From Acidithiobacillus sp. HP-2 (GTDB lineage Bacteria > Pseudomonadota > Gammaproteobacteria > Acidithiobacillales > Acidithiobacillaceae): a DNA stretch of 64,000 nt. The position numbers and the translations under genes are program-made. The stretch lies in NCBI RefSeq assembly GCF_015100155.1, contig NZ_JACKZA010000013.1:1-64000 (forward strand), written 5' to 3'. Below the pieces are notes generated by a model. That model was not told the origin of the DNA and searched no databases. It worked only from the letters and a program-made list of their open reading frames with translations. This document shows, piece after piece, positions 6,406-17,654 of this stretch (the stretch's first letter is position 1; the number at the start of each line of letters is the position of its first letter).

Positions 6406-7701
6406 GTGACACATAGAGTCGAGTATCTGATAACTATTGATAAAAAAGACCAATTTTGTAAAACAATCATAGGATTCAACAACTTGGTCAAGACAATAGA
6501 AGGCGTTGCCATACAAAACTCAGACTTGACCTGGTCAACTCTCAAAGTTCAATATGACGTTCAGGATGGGGAAATTCAGCGCGATAAACAGCGATTCTTT
6601 CACGTCAAATTCACCTTAACCGACGACAGCAAAATAGAGAAGTTTGAGGAGTTCTTGAGGAGTGTTCGCGGCGTTTTATCAAAAGCTGGCGGGAGGCCTC
6701 CGCAAGTTCTTTGGGATGGGGTTAGCTCCAACTATGCCAAGAATGCTTACCCAATAGTGCATGAAATTGAAAATACACTAAGGAAGTTAATAACAAAATT
6801 CATGCTAATCAATGTTGGTCTAGGCTGGACTCGTGAGGCCATTCCTAAAGAGGTGCAGGAATCCGTTAGAACAAAGGATGCCAAGCTGGATAATGATTAC
6901 CTTTACGAGGTGGACTTCATCCAACTTTCTAATTTCCTCTTCAAAGAGTATGCGACCACAAATCCTTCCGCCATCATTGACCGCCTTCGCCAAGCAACAA
7001 AGATTGAGGACTTAGATCTAGAAGAGTTAAAAAAAGCGATACCCAGATCTAATTGGGACCGATTTTTCTCCAAAGTTGTAAATTGCGAAAATGAATACCT
7101 TAGATCCAGATGGGACAAACTGTATGAGCGACGGAATCAAATTGCCCATAATCGACCTATTGGCAGACCAGAATTCGAAGAGATTGTGCGTCTCAGAGAT
7201 GAACTAGCACCAAAATTTACTCAAGCTATTGAAAATCTCGATCAACTAAAAATCACTGAGGACGACAGAGAGTTGGTGTCCGAGAACGTAGCAACGACAA
7301 AGAATGACAGCTACAATGAATTCATAAGCAAGTGGAACGAGTTTCATATGCTTCTATACAAGCTAGTCATCCTTTTGTCAGGGGCGGCCGAAAGAGAGGA
7401 GCTTATAAAAAGCAGGGGGACAAATGTTAGCAGCCTCGTCAACATAATTACGCGAGACTTCAGGATTCTTTCTCGCGGTGAAAGAAAAGATATTCGAAAT
7501 TTGTTCCGACTGAGGAATTATATGGTTCATGAACCAAGCGTTATAGTGCCTCCCGCAGCAATTTCAGAGAATGTTTCTCGCACACAATATTTCATTAACC
7601 TTCTAAAGAGAAAAATTTACGAAGTTTCTGAAAACGGGCTTGCAAACACGGAAATCGGACCTAACGTCGGCCATGAGGCGGACAGTAGCGAAGAAACCTA
7701 A
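6406..7701 (+). CDS. Cassette-encoded protein with two HEPN-type Rx4H motifs
   Basis: A 431-residue, strikingly AT-rich gene in the third cassette. Two segments carry the exact R-x4-H signature of HEPN ribonuclease folds: ERRNQIAHNRPIG (R243-H248) and RLRNYMVHEPSV (R370-H375), each with the polar N after R that is typical of active HEPN RNases. Both follow long helices, suggesting tandem HEPN domains at about 115-285 and 300-410. The first 100 residues (RVEYLITIDKKDQF, then VKFTLTD) look like a separate strand-rich domain. HEPN proteins commonly act as toxins or abortive-infection effectors. The stop overlaps the attC site. Base composition is unlike its neighbours, indicating a separate origin. 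Confidence 0.65.
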   Translation: MTHRVEYLITIDKKDQFCKTIIGFNNLVKTIEGVAIQNSDLTWSTLKVQYDVQDGEIQRDKQRFFHVKFTLTDDSKIEKFEEFLRSVRGVLSKAGGRPPQVLWDGVSSNYAKNAYPIVHEIENTLRKLITKFMLINVGLGWTREAIPKEVQESVRTKDAKLDNDYLYEVDFIQLSNFLFKEYATTNPSAIIDRLRQATKIEDLDLEELKKAIPRSNWDRFFSKVVNCENEYLRSRWDKLYERRNQIAHNRPIGRPEFEEIVRLRDELAPKFTQAIENLDQLKITEDDRELVSENVATTKNDSYNEFISKWNEFHMLLYKLVILLSGAAEREELIKSRGTNVSSLVNIITRDFRILSRGERKDIRNLFRLRNYMVHEPSVIVPPAAISENVSRTQYFINLLKRKIYEVSENGLANTEIGPNVGHEADSSEET

Positions 7702-7762
7702 CTGTAGGTTCAACGCGGACAAAAATGCTCCGCATTTTTGCCGGTTAACCTGGGCGTTAGGC
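7696..7762 (+). other. attC site after cassette 3 (textbook form)
   Basis: Inverse core ACCTAAC (7696-7702) and core GTTAGGC (7756-7762) both fit the consensus exactly. The arms ggttcaacgcggacaaaaatgc and gcatttttgccggttaacc pair almost fully around tcc. Length 67 bases. This is the clearest attC in the window and anchors the interpretation of the others. Confidence 0.92.
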
Positions 7763-7770
7763 CGCACGAG

Positions 7771-8250
7771 ATGAACGCGAACATAACCATCAAAACAGCT
7801 ACACCGGGCGATTCCCATGAAATCGCCGTCATGGTTGGCGAGTTGCTGAGTGAAATAATGAACACTATTGGTGTTCAAGCATTCAACTTCGATCTGAAAG
7901 AAACAACTGTCAGGCTCAGGGACTTTCTCAATCGCGAAAAATACTTCGTATTTATCGCTCACGATGAAGGCAAAAAAGCAGTCGGGTTCCTTGCACTGTA
8001 TGAAAGCCACGCCCTTTACGCTGAAGGCTCTTTTGGAACCATACCAGAGCTTTATGTCCGCCCCGAATACCGCTCAAACAATGTGGGGTTCCGCCTCGTA
8101 TCCCAAGCGAAATCTTTTGGCGTATCTCGGGGCTGGAAGCGCCTAGAAGTTACGACGCCACCGCTGCCACAGTTTGATAAAACATTGGCGTTTTATGAGC
8201 GTGAAGGCTTCGCTATTTCTGGTGGCCGTAAGTTAAAGGTGGTTCTGTGA
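7771..8250 (+). CDS. GNAT-family N-acetyltransferase (integron cassette)
   Basis: A 159-residue protein starting at ATG 7771, eight bases after the attC core; an earlier in-frame start at 7738 would lie inside the attC and is rejected. The order of GNAT motifs is visible: an N-terminal strand ITIKTATPGD, the central AVGFLALYESHA strand, the acetyl-CoA loop ELYVRPEYRSNNVGFRLV, corresponding to Q/RxxGxG/A with a weak loop, and a C-terminal FYEREGF. Substrate cannot be predicted; cassette-borne GNATs include aminoglycoside acetyltransferases and toxin-type tRNA acetyltransferases, but no signature of either is clear. Confidence 0.8.
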   Translation: MNANITIKTATPGDSHEIAVMVGELLSEIMNTIGVQAFNFDLKETTVRLRDFLNREKYFVFIAHDEGKKAVGFLALYESHALYAEGSFGTIPELYVRPEYRSNNVGFRLVSQAKSFGVSRGWKRLEVTTPPLPQFDKTLAFYEREGFAISGGRKLKVVL

Positions 8251-8257
8251 GTTGCCA

Positions 8258-8290
8258 GCCTAACGTATCGGATTGTTTACAAGGATACCG
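8258..8290 (+). other. Truncated attC (inverse core only) at right end of array
   Basis: GCCTAAC at 8258-8264, eight bases after the GNAT stop, is a perfect inverse core, but no complementary arm or GTTRRRY core follows before gltX. The last cassette therefore seems to have lost the 3' part of its attC, fixing the right border of the array against the chromosomal gltX region. Confidence 0.5.
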
Positions 8291-8349
8291 AAGCCAGAGC
8301 GTGCCTGTTATCATTCGACTCTAGGTTTACTGCTGCAGGTTGATTGCTC

Positions 8350-9759
8350 ATGTCTGTTCGTACCCGTTTTGCGCCGAGTCCTACTGGTTATTTACATATT
8401 GGGGGTGTCCGCACCGCGCTGTATTCGTGGTTACATGCCCGCCGCCAGGGGGGGCGTTTTGTGCTGCGCATTGAAGATACGGATCTGGAGCGCTCTACGC
8501 CTGAAGCAACAGCGGCTATCCTTGAGGGCATGGCCTGGCTGGGGCTCGATTGGGACGAAGGCCCTTTTTACCAGACACAACGCATGGATCGTTATCGGAA
8601 AGTGCTGGCGCAGATGTTGGCAGCAGGGACTGCCTATTACTGTTATTGCAGCCGTGAAGAAGTGGATGCCATGCGTGAAGAGCAACGCGCGCGCGGTGAA
8701 AAGCCCCGTTATGACGGGCGTTGCCGGACACGCAGTGCCGCCCGTGAGGGGGTGGCACCGGTTATCCGTTTTCGCAGTCCGGATACGGGCGAAACGGTGG
8801 TAGAAGACCTGATTCATGGTCGTGTCAGCTTTCAGAACAGTGAACTGGATGATCTGATCATCGCCCGCTCTGATGGAACGCCTACCTACAATTTCTGTGT
8901 AGTGGTGGACGACTGGGATATGGGCATTACCCATGTTATCCGGGGCGATGATCATCTCAATAATACTCCCAGACAAATGCAGATTTTGCAGGCCTTGGGT
9001 GCAAATCTTCCGGTTTACGCCCATGTACCGATGATTCTCGGGCCGGACAAGCAGAAACTTTCCAAACGTCACGGTGCTGTCAGTGTGCTGGAATATCGGG
9101 AGCAGGGATTTTTGCCGGACGCCCTGCTGAATTTTCTGATTCGTCTGGGCTGGTCGCATGGTGACGAAGAAATATTCAGTCGCGAACAAATGATTGAGTT
9201 TTTTCAGATTGATACCGTCAATAAAGCGGCTTCGGCGTTTAACCCGGAAAAATTGCTGTGGATTAATGCCCAGCACATGCAACGGCTGAGTCCCGAGGGC
9301 CTGGCTCAGCATTTACGGCCATATCTGGACGCCCAGGGCATCACCGAGGCGAGTCTGGCCCAAGGCCCTGACTTGTCTGCGGTTGTCGCCTTATTGCAGG
9401 AGCGCGCCAAGACCCTGGTAGAAATGGCCGGGGCCGCCAGCATGTTTTATCTGGCGCCAGTGACGGGTGAGGTCAAGGATGTAGAAAAACATCTTCATGG
9501 TCAGGGCGCTTTGCTGGAGAGTCTCCTCCAGCATCTGGAAGCCTTGCCGGTCTGGACGGCGGCGGCCATTCACAGCGCCATTCAGGAGTTGGCAGTCAGT
9601 CATGCCGAGGGGAAAATGGGAAAAATCGCCCAGCCCTTACGGGTTGCCGTGGCAGGGCGCGCGGTTTCCCCGCCTATTGATGGTACCCTGGCGCTGTTGG
9701 GAAAAGACGAGACGCTTGCCCGTATCCGTCATGCTCGCAGCTGGCTTGAGGCGGTCTGA
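8350..9759 (+). CDS. gltX: Glutamyl-tRNA synthetase
   Basis: Charges tRNA with glutamate in the cytoplasm. The 469-residue length is standard for bacterial class I GluRS. The ATP-binding HIGH-like motif is YLHIGGVRT near residue 16 and the KMSKS-like motif is KLSKRHGA near residue 236; RFAPSPTGYLH and FVLRIEDTD at the N-terminus are diagnostic. ATG 8350 is preferred over TTG 8344 because alignment to the family begins at MSVRTRFAPSP. It is not part of the integron array and is followed by a 157-base gap before acn. Some Acidithiobacillus carry two GluRS enzymes with different tRNA preference, so whether this one also charges tRNA-Gln is unknown. Confidence 0.95.
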   Translation: MSVRTRFAPSPTGYLHIGGVRTALYSWLHARRQGGRFVLRIEDTDLERSTPEATAAILEGMAWLGLDWDEGPFYQTQRMDRYRKVLAQMLAAGTAYYCYCSREEVDAMREEQRARGEKPRYDGRCRTRSAAREGVAPVIRFRSPDTGETVVEDLIHGRVSFQNSELDDLIIARSDGTPTYNFCVVVDDWDMGITHVIRGDDHLNNTPRQMQILQALGANLPVYAHVPMILGPDKQKLSKRHGAVSVLEYREQGFLPDALLNFLIRLGWSHGDEEIFSREQMIEFFQIDTVNKAASAFNPEKLLWINAQHMQRLSPEGLAQHLRPYLDAQGITEASLAQGPDLSAVVALLQERAKTLVEMAGAASMFYLAPVTGEVKDVEKHLHGQGALLESLLQHLEALPVWTAAAIHSAIQELAVSHAEGKMGKIAQPLRVAVAGRAVSPPIDGTLALLGKDETLARIRHARSWLEAV

Positions 9760-9916
9760 GCGCAGTCCCAAGCAATTTGGGTTGGGTGATATACGCGCAT
9801 CCTTCCAATTTTCAGGGATTTTAGCAGCTGCTGATACTTGGCGTCGGGCGGTTCATTTGCGATGATGGAGTCAAGCGCAGTTCCCGATCGTATTTTCCAG
9901 CTCAGGAGATCAGCTC

Positions 9917-11854
9917 ATGGCTATGAACGTCACCCAGAAAATTATTGCCGCGCACTTGGTGAGTGGCACCCTCAAGGCGGGGAGTCCGATAGCTATCCGT
10001 ATTGATCAGACGCTCACCCAGGATGCCACCGGAACCATGGCCTATTTGCAGTTTGAGGCGTTGGGTCTGCCTCGGGTGCGCACTGAACTGTCTGTTTCCT
10101 ATGTCGATCATAATATGCTGCAGTCCGGCTTTGAAAATGCGGACGATCACCGGTTTCTGCAGAGCTTTGCCGCGAAATACGGGGTCCATTTCAGTCGGCC
10201 GGGCAATGGCATTTGCCATCAGGTACATCTCGAACGGTTTTCCAAGCCGGGTGGTACCTTGTTGGGTTCGGATTCCCATACGCCGACTTCTGGCGGTGCC
10301 GGAATGCTGGCTATTGGCGCGGGCGGACTGGACATTGCCCTGGCCATGGGTGGTTTGCCCTTCAACCTGAATATGCCGGAAGTGGTGGGCGTCAAACTGA
10401 CGGGAAAATTACAGCCCTTTGTCAGTGCCAAGGACATCATTCTTGAAGTACTGCGTCTGAAAACCGTCAAAGGCGGGGTGGGCAAGGTCTTTGAGTATTT
10501 CGGCCCGGGTGTGGAACATTTGAGTGTCCCTGCGCGCGCGACCATCACCAACATGGGGGCGGAACTGGGGGCTACCACCAGTGTTTTCCCCAGTGATAGC
10601 GTTACCCGGGACTATCTTGCTGCCCAGGGGCGTGGAGCGACCTGGTCCGAGTGGGTGGCTGATGCGGATGCGAGTTACGACGAAGTGCTCGAAATCAATC
10701 TGGATACGCTGGAGCCCCTGATTGCCTGTCCGCATAGCCCGGATAATGTCAAAAAAGTGCGGGAAGTGGCCGGAACCAAGGTGGCCCAGGTGGCCATCGG
10801 TTCCTGTACCAATTCCTCCTACACCGACCTGATGACCGTCGCCCAGATGCTCAAGGGCAAGGTGGTTGCCGACGGCGTCAGTCTGGGAGTTTCTCCGGGT
10901 TCCCGTCAGGTCATGGAAATGGTCACCAAGGATGGCGGGTTGCTGGACTTTATTGGTGCCGGATCACGTATTCTGGAATCTGCCTGCGGACCCTGCATCG
11001 GGATGGGGTTTGCACCACCCACCCAGGGGGTTTCCGTACGCTCCTTCAATCGTAATTTCTACGGGCGTTCCGGCACCAAAAACGCCGAGGTTTATCTGGC
11101 GAGTCCGGAAACCTGTGCGGCCTGCGCTCTGACTGGCGAGATTACTGATCCCCGCGATTTGGGCCTGGCACCTATTCACGTCGATTTGCCAGGACAGTTC
11201 CTGGTGGATGATCGCATGGTGCTGGCCCCTGCGCCTGAGGGCACGGAGGTTGAAATTATTCGCGGTCCGAATATTGCCAAGTTACCGGCAGGTAAGGCCG
11301 CGCCCGCGCATCTGGCAGGCGAGGTGCTGATTCGTCTCGAAGACGATATCACGACCGATCATATTATGCCGGCGGGGGCCAAGGTGCTGCCGTTGCGCTC
11401 CAATCTGCCCGCAATCTCCGAATTTGTTTTTCATATGGTGGATGAAACTTTCCCGAGTCGGGCCAAGGCATCCGGCGGCGGTTTTATTGTGGCGGGTCAT
11501 AATTATGGTCAGGGGTCGAGCCGCGAACATGCTGCTTTGGCACCGCGCTATCTGGGCGTTCGGGGGGTGTTGGTACAGTCTTTTGCCCGGATTCATCTCG
11601 CCAATCTGATTAATTTCGGGATATTGCCGCTCACTTTTGTGCATGCTGAAGATTACGCCAAGGTGCAGGCGGGTGATCAGCTGGGCCTCGATCTGTCGGG
11701 CCTGACTCTGGGGAAATCCCTGATGTTGCGCGATGAGACGCAGGGTCTGGATATTGAAGCGATGCCGCAACTTGCCAGCGCCCGTGATCTGGAATTGATT
11801 TTGAAGGGTGGGGCCTTGTCCTGGGCGAGCGAACAACTGGAGCAGGTGTCATGA
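9917..11854 (+). CDS. acn: Aconitate hydratase
   Basis: Interconverts citrate and isocitrate with a [4Fe-4S] cluster. The 645-residue form is the shorter aconitase type related to the 3-isopropylmalate dehydratase large subunit fused to a swivel domain. Cluster ligands are in [10 protein letters not shown] and [10 protein letters not shown], and the C-terminal swivel carries [28 protein letters not shown] is another family landmark. A good Shine-Dalgarno (caggagat) precedes the ATG. It heads an operon in which every next gene starts within a few bases of, or overlaps, the last; the acn stop overlaps the icd start as ATGA. Confidence 0.93.
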   Translation: MAMNVTQKIIAAHLVSGTLKAGSPIAIRIDQTLTQDATGTMAYLQFEALGLPRVRTELSVSYVDHNMLQSGFENADDHRFLQSFAAKYGVHFSRPGNGICHQVHLERFSKPGGTLLGSDSHTPTSGGAGMLAIGAGGLDIALAMGGLPFNLNMPEVVGVKLTGKLQPFVSAKDIILEVLRLKTVKGGVGKVFEYFGPGVEHLSVPARATITNMGAELGATTSVFPSDSVTRDYLAAQGRGATWSEWVADADASYDEVLEINLDTLEPLIACPHSPDNVKKVREVAGTKVAQVAIGSCTNSSYTDLMTVAQMLKGKVVADGVSLGVSPGSRQVMEMVTKDGGLLDFIGAGSRILESACGPCIGMGFAPPTQGVSVRSFNRNFYGRSGTKNAEVYLASPETCAACALTGEITDPRDLGLAPIHVDLPGQFLVDDRMVLAPAPEGTEVEIIRGPNIAKLPAGKAAPAHLAGEVLIRLEDDITTDHIMPAGAKVLPLRSNLPAISEFVFHMVDETFPSRAKASGGGFIVAGHNYGQGSSREHAALAPRYLGVRGVLVQSFARIHLANLINFGILPLTFVHAEDYAKVQAGDQLGLDLSGLTLGKSLMLRDETQGLDIEAMPQLASARDLELILKGGALSWASEQLEQVS

Positions 11855-13140
11855 CGACCCATATTCAGAAACCCGCAACAGGCAGTCCCTTGACGCTGCT
11901 GAATGGGGTGTTGCAGGTGCCTGATCAACCCATTATTCCCTTCATTGAAGGCGACGGAATTGGTTGTGATGTAACCCCGGCCATGCGCAGTGTGGTGGAT
12001 GCGGCAGTGGCCAAAGTCTATGGAGGACAGCGGCAGATTGCCTGGATGGAGTTGTTTGCAGGTCAGAAGGCCGTGCAACTGTATGGTGAAGGGCAGTATT
12101 TGCCCGATGAGACCATGGCCGCCATTCGGGAATATAAAGTCGCCATCAAAGGTCCTCTGGAAACTCCGGTGGGCGGGGGGATTCGTAGCCTGAATGTGGC
12201 CATGCGTCAGGATCTTGATTTGTATGTCTGCCTCCGGCCGGTGCGTTATTTTGAGGGGACGCCCAGCCCCATGCGGCATCCGGAAAAAGTGGATATGGTC
12301 ATTTTTCGCGAAAACTCCGAGGACATTTACGCCGGTATTGAATGGCCTGCGGGTAGTCCCGAAGCAGAAAAAATCATCCGTTTTCTACGGGAAGAAATGG
12401 GCGTCACAAAAATCCGCTTTCCCGACAGCTCTGCCATTGGCATCAAACCCGTATCGACGGAAGGTTCGGAACGTCTGATCCGGCGTACCATTCAATACGC
12501 TCTGGAACATGGCAAGCCCTCTGTGAGTCTGGTGCACAAGGGTAATATCATGAAATTCACCGAAGGCGGTTTCCGTGACTGGGGTTATGCCCTGGCGGAG
12601 CGGGAGTTCGCCGGACGGGTATTTACCTGGAGGCAAAAGGCCGCCATCAGCAAGGCAGAAGGTAAGGCGGCAGGACAAAAAGCTGAGCAGCAGGCCATTG
12701 CCGACGGGAAGCTGATCATCAAGGACGTGATTGCCGATAATTTTCTGCAGCAGATTTTGCTGCGCCCGGAAGATTACTCAGTGGTTGCCACGCTGAACTT
12801 GAATGGTGACTATGTTTCTGATGCCCTGGCCGCAGAAGTTGGGGGTATTGGCATGGCACCCGGTGCTAACCTTTCTGATACCCACGCGATTTTTGAAGCC
12901 ACCCATGGTACGGCACCGGATATTGCCGGGCAGGGCAAAGCCAACCCCAGCTCGCTGATTTTGTCGGCTGTCATGATGCTGGAGCATCTGGGCTGGGGAG
13001 AAGCTGCTCAGGCGATTGTGGCGGCCATGAATGCCACCATTGCGGCTGGTGAAGTCACCGGTGATCTGGCGGCCTTGCGGGGTGATGTGCCGGCACTGAG
13101 CACCACAGAGTTTACGGCAGCGCTGATCCGCCGTTTTTAA
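11851..13140 (+). CDS. icd: Isocitrate dehydrogenase (NADP-type)
   Basis: Oxidative decarboxylation of isocitrate to 2-oxoglutarate. The 429-residue protein shows [17 protein letters not shown] and the substrate/phosphorylation-loop region [13 protein letters not shown], metal-binding Asp residues in [14 protein letters not shown], and the cofactor loop [16 protein letters not shown]. These match the E. coli-type dimeric enzyme. A charged insertion ([16 protein letters not shown]) precedes [10 protein letters not shown]. In autotrophs with an incomplete TCA cycle its role is to supply 2-oxoglutarate for glutamate synthesis, which fits the PII gene at the end of the operon. Confidence 0.93.
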   Translation: MTTHIQKPATGSPLTLLNGVLQVPDQPIIPFIEGDGIGCDVTPAMRSVVDAAVAKVYGGQRQIAWMELFAGQKAVQLYGEGQYLPDETMAAIREYKVAIKGPLETPVGGGIRSLNVAMRQDLDLYVCLRPVRYFEGTPSPMRHPEKVDMVIFRENSEDIYAGIEWPAGSPEAEKIIRFLREEMGVTKIRFPDSSAIGIKPVSTEGSERLIRRTIQYALEHGKPSVSLVHKGNIMKFTEGGFRDWGYALAEREFAGRVFTWRQKAAISKAEGKAAGQKAEQQAIADGKLIIKDVIADNFLQQILLRPEDYSVVATLNLNGDYVSDALAAEVGGIGMAPGANLSDTHAIFEATHGTAPDIAGQGKANPSSLILSAVMMLEHLGWGEAAQAIVAAMNATIAAGEVTGDLAALRGDVPALSTTEFTAALIRRF

Positions 13141-13150
13141 AGGAATTTTC

Positions 13151-14314
13151 ATGAATCTGCATGAGTATCAGGCCAAGCGTTTGTTGGCCGAAGAGGGGAT
13201 TCCGGTCCCCCGCGCCATTCCCGCTTTTTCGGTGCGTGAAGCCGTGAATCAGGCGCGTGAACTGGGCGGCCCGGCCTGGGTGGTGAAAGCCCAGGTGCAT
13301 GCCGGAGGCCGGGGCAAAGCCGGGGGGGTGCGGGTAGTCCACAGTATTGCCGGAGTGGAAAAAACCGCCCAGGAGCTGCTTGGAAAACCATTGGTTACCG
13401 CCCAGACCGGTGCGCAGGGCCAGCATGTGGCGGCTTTGCTGATTGAGGAACCGAGCAGTATCGCCCGTGAGTTGTATTTGGCGCTGATGGTGGACCGGGC
13501 ACAGGCCAGAATTACCTTTCTCGCCACCCGGGAAGGCGGCATGGATATTGAGGAACTGGCCGCAACCCGGCCGGAAGCCTTGAAAAAGCTGGTTGTTAAT
13601 CCCAGCACCGGATTTTTGCCCTTTCAGGCCCGACAGCTGGGATTTGAGTTTGGTCTGGATACCAGTCAGGTGCAGCAGCTGACCCGCATCATGCAGGGCA
13701 TGTATCGTCTTGCCCAGAAGCTGGATGCGTTGATGGTCGAAATCAACCCGCTGGCGGTCACCAGTGATGGCCGTCTGCTGGCGCTGGATGTCAAGCTGGT
13801 TATGGATGACAATGCCTTGTACCGGCATCCCGAATCTGACGAATTGTTTGATTCCACCCAGCAGGATGGTCGGGAAATTGTCGCCAGACAGTTTGGGCTC
13901 AATTATATTTCCCTGGAGGGAAATATCGGCTGCATGGTCAATGGTGCCGGACTGGCTATGGCGACCATGGACATGATCAAGCTGCATGGCGGGGAACCCG
14001 CCAACTTTCTGGATGTAGGTGGTGGTGCGGCGGCAGACAAGGTCACCCAGGCATTTAAGCTGATTTTGTCCGACACCCGGGTCAAAGCCATTCTCGTCAA
14101 TATTTTTGGAGGCATCACCCGCTGTGATTTGCTGGCAGAAGGCATTATTCAGGCCGCAGCCGAGGTGGGCATCCATCTGCCGGTAGTGGTGCGCCTGGAG
14201 GGAACCCGCAAGGAGGAAGGGATGGCTTTGTTGAGAGAAAGTGGCCTGTCATTGATTTCTGCCGATGGTCTGACGGATGCCGCTGTGAAAGCGGTGGCTG
14301 CCGCTCAGGGCTAA
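13151..14314 (+). CDS. sucC: Succinyl-CoA synthetase, beta subunit
   Basis: Forms with SucD the ADP/GDP-forming succinyl-CoA ligase. The 387-residue subunit begins [20 protein letters not shown], the ATP-grasp domain entry, and has [17 protein letters not shown] for nucleotide binding and [15 protein letters not shown] with NFLDVGGGA in the C-terminal CoA-ligase fold. An aaggaa Shine-Dalgarno lies nine bases upstream. Unusually, a small membrane-anchored reading frame separates it from sucD, where the two subunit genes are normally adjacent. Confidence 0.94.
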   Translation: MNLHEYQAKRLLAEEGIPVPRAIPAFSVREAVNQARELGGPAWVVKAQVHAGGRGKAGGVRVVHSIAGVEKTAQELLGKPLVTAQTGAQGQHVAALLIEEPSSIARELYLALMVDRAQARITFLATREGGMDIEELAATRPEALKKLVVNPSTGFLPFQARQLGFEFGLDTSQVQQLTRIMQGMYRLAQKLDALMVEINPLAVTSDGRLLALDVKLVMDDNALYRHPESDELFDSTQQDGREIVARQFGLNYISLEGNIGCMVNGAGLAMATMDMIKLHGGEPANFLDVGGGAAADKVTQAFKLILSDTRVKAILVNIFGGITRCDLLAEGIIQAAAEVGIHLPVVVRLEGTRKEEGMALLRESGLSLISADGLTDAAVKAVAAAQG

Positions 14315-14315
14315 G

Positions 14316-14660
14316 GTGTCCATCAATATTTTCTGGTTGCAGCGGTTGTGGCCGGTGTTGCGCAATTCCGGCCCCTTGATTTCACGCCTGGCCGATGCCT
14401 ACGTAAAACGCGGCGCAGATCAAAAATCTGCCGAGCGCATGGCGGAAATGGCGGTGCTGCTGGATCAGATTCTGGACGAGCGACTGAAAACGGTGGCCCA
14501 GGTGGATGATCTGGAGGGTCTCCGTCAAGATCTCGCAGCGCTGCGTAGCGATGTGAATCATACCCAGCCCGTTGTCCGGCGCAATCCTTACATACTGCTT
14601 TTGTTGCTGGGTGAAGCCGTCATTATTTTACTGTTGATTCTTGTGTTGGTGCATATATGA
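14316..14660 (+). CDS. Hypothetical C-terminally membrane-anchored protein between sucC and sucD
   Basis: A 114-residue protein starting with GTG two bases after the sucC stop and ending in an ATGA overlap with sucD, so it is translated as part of the operon. The first 90 residues are helical and charged ([26 protein letters not shown]-type heptads), and the C-terminus is a single membrane helix ([20 protein letters not shown]) with only three residues after it. This is a tail-anchored layout. I recognise no family. Position suggests an accessory or membrane-tethering role for succinyl-CoA synthetase, but that is speculation. Confidence 0.7.
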   Translation: MSINIFWLQRLWPVLRNSGPLISRLADAYVKRGADQKSAERMAEMAVLLDQILDERLKTVAQVDDLEGLRQDLAALRSDVNHTQPVVRRNPYILLLLLGEAVIILLLILVLVHI

Positions 14661-15528
14661 GCATATTGCTGTCTCAGAACACCCGTATTATCTGCCAGGG
14701 GTTTACCGGCAAGCAGGGAACTTTTCATTCGCAGCAGGCCGTGGCTTATGGCTCCCGCATGGTTGGCGGGGTCACACCCGGAAAAGGGGGCAGCCGCCAT
14801 CTGGATTTGCCGGTTTTTAATACGGTGGCTGATGCGGTGCAGGAAACCGGCGCCGAAGCCAGTGTGATTTATGTGCCTTCTCCCTTTGCGGCCGATGCCA
14901 TTATTGAAGCGGCTGCGGCGGGCATTGAACTGATTGTCTGCATTACCGAGGGAATCCCGGTGCATGACATGTTAATGGTGAAACACTATCTGGCGGGTTC
15001 GACGGCGCGTCTTATTGGTCCCAACTGTCCCGGTATTATTACTCCCGGACAGTCAAAAATCGGGATTATGCCCGGTTCCATCCATCGTCCGGGCAAGGTC
15101 GGCATCGTCTCCCGTTCTGGCACCCTGACCTACGAGGCGGTTGAGCAGACCACCCGCCTGGGTCTCGGCCAGAGTACCTGTGTCGGCATTGGTGGCGATC
15201 CACTGATCGGCATGAGTTTTGTCGAGGTGCTGGCGCTCTTTGAGGCGGATCCACAAACCGAGCTGATTATCATGGTTGGCGAAATCGGCGGGCGCATGGA
15301 AGAAGAAGCGGCTCACTATATTCAGTCCAGTGTCAGCAAGCCAGTGGTGGCTTTTATTGCCGGATCAACGGCGCCCAAGGGCAAGCGCATGGGCCATGCC
15401 GGCGCGATCATTGACGGCAATGCCGGAACTGCTGCGGCAAAATACGCGGTACTGGAGGCGGCGGGGGTACATTGTGTGCATTCTCCGGCTGAACTGGGTA
15501 TGCGCGCCGCAGCTTTGTTGAGCCGTTA

Positions 15529-15529
<1 letters not shown>
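14657..15529 (+). CDS. sucD: Succinyl-CoA synthetase, alpha subunit
   Basis: A 290-residue CoA-binding and phosphohistidine subunit. The N-terminal Rossmann domain reads [19 protein letters not shown] and the phosphorylated histidine lies in [12 protein letters not shown] near residue 243. [11 protein letters not shown] and [14 protein letters not shown] are the other family signatures. It overlaps the small membrane-protein gene upstream (ATGA) and nadE downstream (TAATG), so the subunits are expressed from one transcript despite the interposed gene. Confidence 0.94.
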
Positions 15530-17515
<1,986 letters not shown>

Positions 17516-17654
17516 TCCTGCTCACCAGGGACAGCCAGCTGCTCCCTCAGCGATTATCTGATTCGGCTGTTGGTCTGGGGGCTGTTGACGCGAGCAGCCC
17601 GGACAAGGTCGCGGTCAGGTCTCCCAGGCCAGGTGCTGTTTCAGGAAGCCTTGC

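Noticed and set aside
8431-9312. A 293-codon minus-strand frame inside gltX
   Set aside because: Antisense shadow of gltX, whose HIGH and KMSKS motifs are both clear.
9767-9781. cccaa-gcaat-ttggg stem after gltX as a terminator
   Set aside because: Only a 5-bp stem and no T-run; too weak to list as a feature.
13112-14176. A 354-codon minus-strand frame opposite sucC
   Set aside because: Shadow frame; composition is Q/H-rich without domains and sucC is certain.
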